NCBI GenBank assembly: GCA_963693285.1
Contig: OY848918.1
Span: 21,401,484-21,465,483, forward strand
Reading direction: 5' to 3'
Source of the DNA: Xestospongia muta
Lineage: Eukaryota > Porifera > Demospongiae > Haplosclerida > Petrosiidae
Length of the DNA: 64,000 nt
Within the stretch, counting starts at the first letter, position 1, and each line of letters begins with the position of its first letter. The position numbers and the translations under genes are program-made. The notes under the pieces were generated by a model that was not told where the DNA came from, searched no databases, and worked only from the letters and a program-made list of their open reading frames with translations. Shown in pieces: positions 1-9,996 of the stretch.

Positions 1-266
1 CACCAAGACATTTGATACTGATGGGAGTTAATCTGTTCCTTTTTCTTTATAGTAAGAAATCTATTGCAATATCTCTTTTACAATGTAGTTATCAGTAATG
101 GGAATTGATTTGCTGTTTTCTTCACTAAGTCCAATCCCAAAACCAACTCGATATTAAATTTATATCTATTGTTTAGTTTCCATGCATAATTACCATTCTA
201 TAAAGGACCAATAGAATCACAAATTCTAGGAATTATGTGGTCCATATAAAAAGCAACGGTACATAT

Positions 267-529
267 GTTACCATAACAACAATTACCTTAGCAACAACAT
301 GTGTGTTCTCATAGCAATTATTACCATGGCAACGATTACAATTGATTTTTTAGTAATAACAATTATTATTATTATCAATGACGATGACCTTACAGCAGAG
401 CTGAAGGTCTACAACAAAATTTTAGATGTTTTATGTATTCATATAGTATCAGTTACTATGGTGACAATAACCATAGCAACGATTGCCATCATACTGTAAC
501 AATTACCATGACAACATTACCATAGAGAC
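267..529. promoter_or_regulatory. Array of X-box (RFX-type) palindromes inside R1
   Basis: Six 14-mers of the form RTTRCYATRRNRAC occur at 267, 320, 452, 467, 502 and 516, for example ATTACCATGGCAAC and GTTACTATGGTGAC. They match the RFX X-box consensus GTNRCC-N-GGYAAC closely. The same array is carried by the other R1 copies (for example around 12560-12830 and 15660-15930). Whether RFX factors bind it is inference. Confidence 0.45.
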
Positions 530-739
530 AACATATACATCACCATATCAAGACTTACCAAAGCAACATCATTATGACATTAATGTAAAGCCAAGTATCA
601 CTTTAGGACTTTAAAAATTGTATTGTAGCATTATCTTTCAACATTCTTACTGGCATTGTAAAACCTACCAGTTATTTAATAAATAACTGTTGTCAAACTT
701 CCATGAAAAACTGCCAATAACAGAATTAAGATTTGATCT

Positions 740-1165
740 GGTGCTTTGTTTAGTATATTATGTAAGTCAATTGCCTACTCTCGTTCACAGACTAGCTAAC
801 ATTATATGGAATTGGTCTGTTGCTTCGTATAATAATTAAGCCCATTGCCTTTTCTTGTTCACAGACTAGTTAACAGTAAAACAGTTAAGTAAATTTGTCT
901 GTTGCTTCATATAATGAGGAAGCCCATTGCCTTCTCTTGTTGACAGAGTAGTTAACAGTATAGGAAATTGGTCTGTTGCTTCGTATAATGAGGAAGCCTA
1001 TTGCCTTCTCTTGTTCACAGACTAGTTAACAGTAAAAGAAATTGGTCTGTTGTTTCGTATAATGAGGAAGCCCATTGCCTTCTCTTGTTCACAGACTAGT
1101 TAACAGTATAGGAAATAGGTCTGTTGCTTCGTATAATGAGGAAGCCCATTGTCTTCTCTTGTTAA
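740..1165. repeat. Minisatellite, ~74-bp unit
   Basis: About six degenerate tandem units of roughly 74 bp, each containing a core like CTTGTTCACAGACTAGTTAA followed by a TCTGTTGCTTCGTATAATGAGG-like segment. Related arrays lie at 13065-13355, 16170-16460, 49870-50345, and in reverse orientation at 19480-19800. Confidence 0.75.
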
Positions 1166-2458
1166 AAGTTATACATACAACCGATAGCTCTTGTACACCT
1201 CCTGACATATAAACTGACCAGAAAAGCACACCATGTTATATAAATGCATACTGTATACTTATCATAGTCTATTTACTTAAGTATTACACTCTTTTATAGT
1301 TAAAATACTGTAATTGACCTTTAAAGTAGTTGGACTATCAAGAAAGATGACTAGTGATATGTATATGAAGTTCATTCCTGCATACACTTCACTGTTTTCT
1401 GTAGTTAGACAATGTGATAAAGCTATTACTAAACTATTACACCCTTCTACAGTTAAGATACTGTAATTGACCTTTAAAGTAGTTGGACTATCAACTAGTA
1501 ATATGTATATGAAGTTCATTCCTGCTTACACTTCACTGTTTTACATAGTTACACTGTAAAAATTGTTTTGTTAATTTAACTAATATATTATTATACAAGT
1601 TGCATGTAGCAAACTTAATATAATGCGAAAGTAAAAATAACACTGTTTTTATTACTGATATACTAATAGGTACATAAATCAAAACAATGTTATGTCTATT
1701 TTCACATCATATTAGTTTACAACCTGCAAACTGTATAATAATACATCGGTTAAATCAACAAATCAATTTTTACAGTTTAGACAATGTGATAAAGGAATTT
1801 AGTAGGATACATGGAGGACATCAACCAAATCCTCTTTGTCTAGCTAGTTGTCAGACAATGTGTCAACTAGGATATCATCATTAGCAGTTTGTCAACAATG
1901 TTCGTTGGACATTTAAGTACAAACATCAGTAAAAGGATAACAAGAAGCTCATAAGAAAATGACTAATTCCAAAGACTTATTCTAGCAAGATATTTGATAC
2001 TGATCATCAGTAATTTTGGAGATGTATTAAGTCCATTAGAGGTAACCTTACTGATCTATAATAGCAGTTTATATACACCTGTAACATTTCCCTATTAATG
2101 ACATTGCCTCTTTGACTCATATTATGTATATTAATTTATAAGCACAAATATTGAATTATCTAAATTGATATTGATTGAAGGAATCATTTCTTGTAGAAAC
2201 TATTTAAAAATTATAAAAATACTACCAAATGATAAATATTAAAATAATGAGGATTGTTTAATGACATACATAATACAAATCTGGAATTTGACAAATGAAT
2301 TCTTATTAATGTAACCATGTCTACTTTATTCTCTATGCAATTATATTATCTACTAATATTTATTTTGAAATTATCAGTATTGAGAGCTATTGTCTTCTCC
2401 TGCTGTCACTGTGATGAAGAGTGATGAAAGTTAATCTGTTGCCTTCTCAATATATTTA

Positions 2459-2521
<63 letters not shown>

Positions 2522-2544
2522 CATACATACATATATATATAATT

Positions 2545-2577
<33 letters not shown>

Positions 2578-2630
2578 TATATATACATACACGTAATAAT
2601 ATATATACATATATATATATATATATTGCC
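2459..2630. repeat. (AT)n/(TACA)n microsatellite
   Basis: Simple dinucleotide AT run followed by alternating ATAC and AT blocks. It lies inside the R1 repeat. The equivalent array in the inserted R1 copy is at 14190-14337. Confidence 0.9.
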
Positions 2631-2735
2631 TACTCAGGCTTAGAATTGTTATCAGTAATGGAGTTGATCTGCAAGTTCCTTTGTTTAGTGCATAATCTTT
2701 GGTGTTCTTATGTTCACAGTGTGTGTAACTATCAT

Positions 2736-3189
2736 CCTGTACTCTAGTTGTTATAGATTCTATTATGATACAGTCCTATATATCCAGAATTGTCTTCAGA
2801 GCATGCTAAAACTATGGTAGTTCAAAATTACGCATAAAGTATGAATATCGCCAAAGTTTTTGCAATACAGTACAGTCATACAATATAATTGTTAAGTAAT
2901 TTTGTGTCACTATTAAACATTAATTGTTAGCAACATTTGAAAATTTTTTTGAAATAAATTATTAATGATTACTGCTATACACAAATCTTAATGATATCAT
3001 TACTGTTAGTATCCATCATTCTAATAGCAGATATTGTGCTTGATTCTTCTACTGTTATCTCTGTGTTCTTCTTTGAGCTATATACATCAAAAACTTCCGT
3101 TACTATTATCTTCCTGATGTCTGTAAACTTTCCTGCATGTGGAAGTCATAAAACATAATTATTACTTTGAGAATGATAAGTCTTACAGA
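2736..3189. other. AT-rich spacer with no recognisable feature
   Basis: No supported gene, RNA or repeat was recognised in this stretch on either strand. Confidence 0.5.
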
Positions 3190-3960
3190 AATTAATACTT
3201 ATTGTAAATACATGGAATAATTCTAATAAATATATTTCTATTAAAAAGAAATTATCACAAGCAAACTGTATGCAAGCCAGACCATTTGATAGGTACTGCA
3301 TTGAGGGTCAGTCCGTATTTTTAACTGTTAAATACGGAAGCGGCAGACGGACATTCCAATTCCTATTTCTTATATCTTCCACGCACCTTTGCGTATTTAA
3401 AAATTCCAATTAACAACCAACTTGATGAGATCAATTTCTTATTCATAATTCCATTTTTGGCACGTGCACCATTACTAGGCTTTTCTTGTTACTTAATAAA
3501 ATGCGGAGCGCGAGTGCCACGAGCCGTCTCTTAGAATCGAGCGTCAGCGAGATGTTTCCACTTGGGTTAGGTTCCTGATTTTGACTGTATATTGGCATTG
3601 GAACCCATCAATTGTACCTTTAATTGGAATATAAGTGTGTTTAATTAGAATATAAGGTGCGTGGAAAAATTGGAAACAGGAATACAAATGTCCGTCTGAG
3701 GCTTCTGTAGTTAAATGACCTTCATCTGGAGAGAATTAAAAAGACAGTTAGCAGCTTAATAAGTTGTGGTGTTGTTAAATATAATAATTAGTTTATATTT
3801 TGGGCACAAGACGTTTAATTAGTACTCATTTAAGTAGTAAAATAATATGAAATCTTAGAAATTACAAAATATTTCACCTTCCAATACACTTGTCCAATTA
3901 TAGAGAAAACGTCATGACCTTCTCTTTTAAGAAATGGACAACAATTGTAAGAAATTTGCA
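3190..3960. repeat. Interspersed repeat R2 carrying a MITE
   Basis: About 770 bp recurring at 16805-17605 and 31140-31940 with roughly 95% identity. It encloses the inverted-repeat element at 3334-3709. The enclosing sequence matches on both sides of the MITE, so R2 copies were duplicated after the MITE had inserted. Confidence 0.75.
3334..3709. mobile_element. MITE, ~376 bp with long terminal inverted repeats
   Basis: The left end starts ACGGAAGC..CAGACGGACATT and the right end reads, on the opposite strand, TACAGAAGCCTCAGACGGAC. The similarity continues inward for about 60 bp, giving long imperfect terminal inverted repeats. The element is flanked by GTTAAAT at 3327-3333 and 3710-3716, a likely target-site duplication. 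It has no coding capacity. Related copies are at 16965-17343, 31300-31678 and, more diverged, 40553-40925. Confidence 0.7.
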
Positions 3961-4064
3961 CAAGAGCTGAAGTAAGTGCTAGACAGTAGATCTGTGTGCT
4001 TATAAAAGCGTTTATCAGGTGTAAAAGGACGTCAAATGAGCGTCATTTCATTTAAAAAATTAAA

Positions 4065-5040
4065 ATGGCTACTTTTGGTGAGACTTGTCTTTCCAAGAAG
4101 AAGTGTGTGAGACATGGAGTTCGCTACCAAATGGAGCTGAATTTCTCGAATGATGCTGACAAAAAGAACTTTCTTCGACAACTAGAATTACTGAAGTCAG
4201 TTTTGTCATCAAAGGAGTCACGACCACTCGACAATCGTGAGCTTCTTGGATTGTTATTGGACATGGCGGATGTGGATGATGATGGTGGTGGCAATGAGAC
4301 TGTCAACGAAAGTAGTAGTGGACCTCAGACGGATATTGTTAAGCCAATGTTGGAATTTCAGGTAATATCTAATGACAAGGAATGACTGCCAATATTTAAG
4401 ACATTATAGGTATTTTTACTGGTGGTGATGATGGAGACAATCAGTTGTTGTTTGATTGTGAGCAAAAGACATTTCATGAACTAGTAGCAGGACTGACTCA
4501 AGCATATGACTGTCATGCTATAACGTGGGCAACATCATCTATAGTTCAGGTACAATGGCTTCATGTGTATTATAAGATATTTGTGATTTTGTGACTTGTA
4601 GATTGGACATGTACTATATACTAGTTGAGTTTCAGTGTCAGACTTCTCGATTTAAGCAATGGTGGGCCAGTTCAAGAGTATTTGGAGGGCATTGCTTGGG
4701 CAACCAAAAGTTAGTACTTATTAAGAAGTTATAATAATCAATGTTTTTGTGTACTAGATGTGTTCATGCTTTAACATGTGCTAGAATTATACCTAGCCAG
4801 TACATTAACTTCAGCTGCTTTTTTTGCATTGGAACTGTTGGCAAGTTGTACATTAGATCAGGTATATTACATAATAAACCACAAGTCTAATGACTATTTG
4901 GATTTGGTTTATAAATCACAAAGATATATAGTTGTTATATTTTTTAGATGGAGGAAGCAATGTCGACACATAGCTTCATCTTGGAGGGTAGGGTTATCAG
5001 CATCTTATATCCACTTGAAACTATGTTGCCAACAATTTTA
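4065..5040 (+). pseudogene. Exon-like remnants of an unrecognised gene, possibly transposon-derived
   Basis: A first exon opens at 4065 and encodes about 99 residues, with a Cys/Lys-rich start, a leucine-rich helical middle and an acidic Asp/Gly patch, ending at a CAG|GTAATA donor near 4362. Further exon-like blocks follow: 4411-4551 (open, ending CAG|GTACAA); about 4634-4690, containing a Trp-Trp-x-Ser-Ser-Arg motif; 4758-4860, Cys/His-rich, ending at a GTATAT donor; and about 4948-4987. The reading frame does not join cleanly between the first and second blocks (one-base shift), which argues for decay or an unrecognised exon. I cannot name the family. The W..SSR..GG...NQK..H..TCA pattern is reminiscent of proteins carried by multicopy elements. 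Confidence is low that this is an active gene. Confidence 0.3.
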
Positions 5041-5762
5041 TAATTAGTACCAGATCTGTTTATCATTAAACCACATTATGTTGACATGTACTTTCTAGTT
5101 CATGTGACATTGTACCCTAAGTGATTTAACTTTAATAAAATTTTCTTATACGGTCATTTAATGATATTACATTAGAGAAGATGTAAATGAGTAGACTCCT
5201 TAATTTAAATTTATTAGTTTTTTATAACAGTCATAAGCTGCTAGAGTTAAGTTGTCTATGAAAGAGCCATAAACGTATAGAGGCAAACATGGCTATGGCT
5301 CCTACTTGATATAGCATTATGTATAAATTATTACTTCTTATGACATTTTAATACAGCACAAAGTAATTTTTCCAATTTTTTAGTTATTTTCATTAAGTGA
5401 CTTTATAACTACAGAAAATTGGAATTAATGATGTCAAAGTGACATTAATTAAAATTAAAATTATACTGTAGTTATTTATTAAGAAAGGAGGGTACAAACA
5501 TGGCTTTGTAAAGATGTTATTTAGTTGAGACATAAGAAAGTCTAGTAATGAAACATTTTGAAAAACTCCAAAGTAAAATGTGGCCAAGTCTAAAAAACAA
5601 TTATTGTAAATGTCACTTTATTTTCAATAGTTACGAAGTGCAAATGTATGTTTAATCTCATTCTCATATCAAAACATGCATAGCATAATAGGACGTTTAG
5701 TGACTTTTATAGGCAATGACACAGCCAATTGAGGTAATCTATGTCGACATCTATAAATAGTG
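5041..5762. other. AT-rich spacer left of the tandem duplication
   Basis: No supported gene or repeat. The right edge is the left breakpoint of the 14.3-kb duplication. Confidence 0.5.
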
Positions 5763-6019
5763 ACTAATTTAATTATCAAATATATAAACATCATTTATTA
5801 ATAAAATTAAAATTACATATCTATATCTAGTTACTACATAAGTTATTAAACTTTTAATCTGTATTACCTCTATAATTGCAATCATCGAGATAATTATAAT
5901 GGAGTTTTGAGCCACTATATATAATACTCTTGCATATAATTCTTATGAATTGGCGATTCAATTATTTCATTACATCCTTCATTCACAAAGCTATGCACCA
6001 GGTAATTAGTGACAAGAAC

Positions 6020-6650
6020 TTGTAAATATTTATATTTGATATACATTAGGTCATGTAACTGTAGTATTAGCAAATGAAGTAAACATAATGATAGACAAAG
6101 CTCTGGTATAATAGATGTATTATATTATCATTATCATTACGTTATAAGCACTATTGTATAGGGTATCTCTATTGAGATCTACATTATGAATGAAGCTCTT
6201 CAGTATAGTTTATCACAAGAACAAGCTTTGGTTGGTAAAGCAGCTAATGTACAAAGAGAGGACACTGGAGTATTTCATCCTGATCAGTATAACTTTATAA
6301 TTGCCTTTATGTCTATAAATGAGTATAGTACAAGTACTTGCATATTATATTAGAATTGTAATTTTAAATCAATTTAATTACTTTGCAATATTTTAGGAGC
6401 TCTTTCTCTTGTGATCGATTTTGACAGTCTAGAGGGGAAGAAAGTGTTCAAGAGAAGGTTGGACCATGTTAAAAAATTCTAACTCCTGCTGGGCAATCTG
6501 ATTTAGACAACTATGGTCTTATGTCAGCCATCTTTGACCACATGGAGAGGTTGTTTCCTCCAGCAAGTTTCCCGGGAATTGAAGGGGCTAATACTCAATC
6601 TTTATATTTCTGTCTTACTTTTATTGTCTTTCTGTCATTGTTTGATTCTG
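6020..6650 (+). pseudogene. Decayed coding fragments, unrecognised
   Basis: An open block at about 6157-6340 (preceded by a polypyrimidine/AG-like acceptor) and another at about 6480-6600 read like protein, the latter containing a segment ...GLMSAIFDHMERLFPP... . In-frame TGA and TAA at the start of the second block indicate loss of function. They could belong to the same lost gene as 4065-5040, cut by the duplication breakpoint at 5763. No function is assigned. Confidence 0.25.
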
Positions 6651-7794
6651 CCATGTATAAGTCCAGTACAGCAATAATAGATCTTACCTATTATTATTAA
6701 CTGCGTAATTGAGATAACATGTGTTTGTACCTATAACTTACTATTATAACTATTATATATGTGACCCAATCTGAAAAAAACGGTCATTTTGCGTAAACGA
6801 ACAATTTTGAGTTATTTGACTTGTAGTATAGAGTATTTCTTACTTTGTATTTTGGCGTTTGTTGCATCAAAATCTGACTCTTGGTTGCTGAGTTACATGC
6901 GTTACAAGCACTTCCCCTCAGGGAATGCTAAATCCCAAAAACATTGATTTTTAATTATCCGTTTACTTCCGTTAACGCACTTCACGTGATCGAGCACATT
7001 TTTTGGCTGCGAAATGTTTGTGTTCTTTTTGATGTCTTTTGAGATCTTATCTAATCATTTTCTTGATGTGACAATGTCAGCAACTTTATTAAAGAAATCC
7101 TAAACAAGTTTTTGTGTTTACTAAAAGGATAGGGATAAGTTTTGCGTGGGTTGTTCAGGTTGGTATGGCTACTATCTAAAACGACATCTAGGTTTGAATA
7201 TAGCCGCCATCTCCCTCCTTCGTAGGCGTCACTTCTTTCCAAGCAGCCCACCCCCTTTTATACCGAGCTGGAATTCTCTTAAAGTGCATTATATCCGACA
7301 CATGTTCATTTAATGCTAGGTTTTTTAATGTCGTATTTAGAGGGAATGTAATGACATATTGTTCCACATCAGAGATAGGAATGACATAGTTTTATTTCTT
7401 GAAAAATACGTTATTTGCTTGTAAAGTTGAAGCATGAAATAATCTTTCTTTTAAACAAAAAGTATATTTAAAAGACAAAGGTGTTTTGCATAACCTAATA
7501 ATATTAATACACTATTCAGAAAAACTTTTGTTACTCACTGCCGTTATTTATCTATTATCTTCTATATAATGTATAGCATTGTTACTTAATGATTTCTACA
7601 CATATAATTAATACATGGTTAACATCAGTCAATAGGAATACCACATTTCATTTCTCAGAAAATCAGTTATTAGTTAGTAAAGATGAACTTTGGAATAATT
7701 CTTTCTTTTAAACAAAAGTATATATGTTTAACTTTATATATTTTATGGAAACCGCTGTATAGTTAATCTTTAAAGGCCTAGTTTATGATAACAC
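6651..7794. other. Spacer 3' of MACPF gene A (copy 1)
   Basis: No supported gene. A short conserved-looking GC-richer stretch (about 6760-7260) holds one small minus-strand reading frame of 66 codons that I do not support as a gene. The same sequence is at 20986-22129 in copy 2. Confidence 0.45.
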
Positions 7795-9799
7795 CTAATA
7801 AAAGTTCAAGCATTTATATGTTAGACATATAAAAAGTTTATCATATGGAGTAACATGATCTTTAATACTAAGATCTCTAAAAAAACCTCCATACTCCCAC
7901 CATCCTGAATTGCCAAGTTCAGGAAAACCATTCCCGATCAGATATAGGTTATTATAATCAGTTTTCACTCTTGTACAAGATGTTAAGCAATGATCAGCAA
8001 CACACATGTGAGTCTCAGCCTGATAAAGTTGTCCATTTAAAACATTGTCAGTAAGAGTCGAGTAGCCTTCTGGACATTGATACCGAACTATAACACTTCC
8101 TGGATTAATCACACTTAATGGACTAGTAATGAGATTTGAAGGTGCTTTATGAGAATTTACCAAAATCCCCATTCGGTAACTTAACATAAATGGTCCTAAA
8201 ACACGATATTTAGGATCACGTTGTGAAGGAATAGAGAATCCACAATTTGCATTATATATAGGAGAAACATCATGGGTAAATATTACGGCAATAGAATCAC
8301 TTTTTTTAGGACCAAAATCTTTTTGACAAAGACTCGTATCAAGAGCATGTGTCATACAATACTCCAAAGTGACATTACGTAAATTTTTTTGCTTTTCATT
8401 AATTTTCATAATGTTAGGGAAGTATAGTGAAGTAAAATAGTCAGACAATTCAGTCAAACTGTATGAGAGTGGAAGAGGATTGTCTTTTACTGATCGTGCC
8501 CACTCAAAAGCAGTTTGTTTTTCATCAACAGGTGGGTGTCCACCAATTTGAAACATTTTGTAATTGCGACGTAGTTCATTAAATACTTTAGCATCTTTTT
8601 TTTGAGCATCTGTTGCCAATGATGCATCGACATCAACTGATCCAGAGTATCCTGCAGAAGCTTTGACGTTGAAATTAGAGGAGTAAAGGGTAGAGTAGTT
8701 TGATGTAGCAAATTCTGAACGTACTCCAAATCGACCACCCATTTTCAATGCTGTTACAATGTGAGTTCCATATTGTTGAATAAATGTCAAATAATCATGT
8801 TTTGTTGACGAGTTTAAAACCTCGGGAAGATAACGTATAGCAATGACAAAATCATCTGTGAATGTAGCGTAATCTATTGAGGCACCATATGCTTCACATT
8901 GTGCCTGAGAACTGACATATAATGTCTGACGACTTTGTGTAGATTGATGAACTTGCTGATAATCAGCACTAGCAGAGAAACTTGCTGCCCAGCCCTTGAA
9001 ACTTGCATCAACGTGTATTTTAAGAGAATCCATATATGAAGCTGTATCTTTGTCTATTTTGCTAGAAAATGAAAAGGAACAGGACTGAGCATCATTGACA
9101 GTGGTATAATCTGGTATTGAGTATCGACCATCAGCAGTAGTTAGACCTTGATTATAAGTGAATCGGTAAATCCCATGGTCTAAAAATCCCGGATCTAAAC
9201 CCCTTGTGGTTAGAGGATTTCCCCTAAAAATATCATAGCATGACCCCAGGTAACCAATGTTAGGATATTTTGGTGGTGAATTAGCTGAAGGTTCAAACTT
9301 TACTAAAGGAGAAAAACATGCACAATAACCAAAATAATTATATGTGACTCTGTCATGAATCATACTTATGTACTTAAGATAGAGTGTGAATATATGTTAA
9401 CATTAATAGCTATATATAATAAATAAATCTGTCTAAGTTGATTGACTAAATTTTCCTTTGCAACTAGATAAATAACTGTTTTTGCAAAGACGACTTTGCT
9501 AGAGATGATCTGTTTGATTCCTAGTAAATGTTTTAAATTTAGCATACTTTGCATATATAAGCCATTTTGCATTGGTCAATTGAAGAATAATACATCATAT
9601 TTAATATAATGCATCAAATTTTAAAAAATACTGAATAAAGTTTCCTTTCTTGTTTAGTTGGAATTCTGATGCAATGTTAATGTTGTAACTTACAGCACTC
9701 TTCTGTATCACATTGAGATAGTGATGACTGATCTGGAAAAAGGTGGCTATTAACCAGTACTGGTAGAAGATATAGCACTAAAACTTGACTGAAATCCAT
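7795..9799 (-). CDS. Secreted MACPF-domain protein, type A (copy 1)
   Basis: Two exons: 9694-9799 (ATG at 9799, donor T|GTAAGT) and 7795-9302 (acceptor CTCCTTTAG), with a 391-bp phase-1 intron. The spliced product is 537 residues. Exon 1 encodes a hydrophobic N-terminus of about 18 residues that fits a signal peptide. Exon 2 encodes a MACPF domain (about residues 45-350) with the signature FIQQYGTHIVTALKMGGR around residues 209-226, the YGTH core at 213-216. A Cys-rich C-terminal domain of about 180 residues follows, ending CLTYKCLNFY. MACPF proteins (perforin, C9, MPEG1) oligomerise into membrane pores, so immune defence or a secreted effector role is inferred, not shown. The gene is divergent from type B, sharing 197 bp of upstream DNA. 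A start inside exon 2 (9363) is open but would lack the exon-1 signal sequence. The exon 1 model is supported by gene C, whose exon 1 has the same length and phase. Confidence 0.85.
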
Positions 9800-9996
9800 T
9801 CTTAATTAAATGCGCTTAAATCAGTATAAGCTACGACTTTAATTTCTGCAATGTTTACCGCTATGAGAATAAAGGTTAGTCCTAACGATTGCAAATATAT
9901 AGACGCGTTAAGTACCGGAAGCTCCTCCCATACATGCAAGCTGATCTTATATATAGTAGAAACGCTCATTTATCGTTTTATCATTTTGCAAGCAAG
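9800..9996. promoter_or_regulatory. Bidirectional promoter between MACPF A and B (copy 1)
   Basis: Only 197 bp separate the two divergent start codons. Toward gene B a TATA-like TTATATATAG lies at 9947-9956, about 41 bp before its ATG, implying a very short leader. An ETS-like ACCGGAAG is at 9914-9921. The A side has only a weak TTATACT-like match. Shared regulation is inferred from the spacing. Confidence 0.6.

Larger units (their letters stand above)
1..2735. repeat. Interspersed repeat R1, copy 1
   Basis: About 2.7 kb of AT-rich sequence that recurs with roughly 90-95% identity at 12390-14454 and 14655-16795 (and in the second tandem copy). It contains X-box-like palindromes at 267-529, a ~74-bp minisatellite at 740-1165, a segment around 1775-2030 also found at 13495-13740, and AT/ATAC microsatellite at 2459-2630. 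No transposase reading frame is visible, so this looks like a non-autonomous element or a mosaic of them. The left end lies outside the window. Confidence 0.75.

Noticed and set aside
740..1165. Could the ~74-bp arrays be CRISPR?
   Set aside because: Whole units repeat with no unique spacers, and the host is eukaryotic. They are minisatellites.
7051..7251. 66-codon minus frame, duplicated at 21386-21586
   Set aside because: Identical in both copies only because of the recent duplication, so this gives no evidence of selection.
9366..9572. 68-codon minus frame just upstream of the long exon of MACPF A
   Set aside because: Lies in the intron between the signal exon and the main exon; no conserved sequence.
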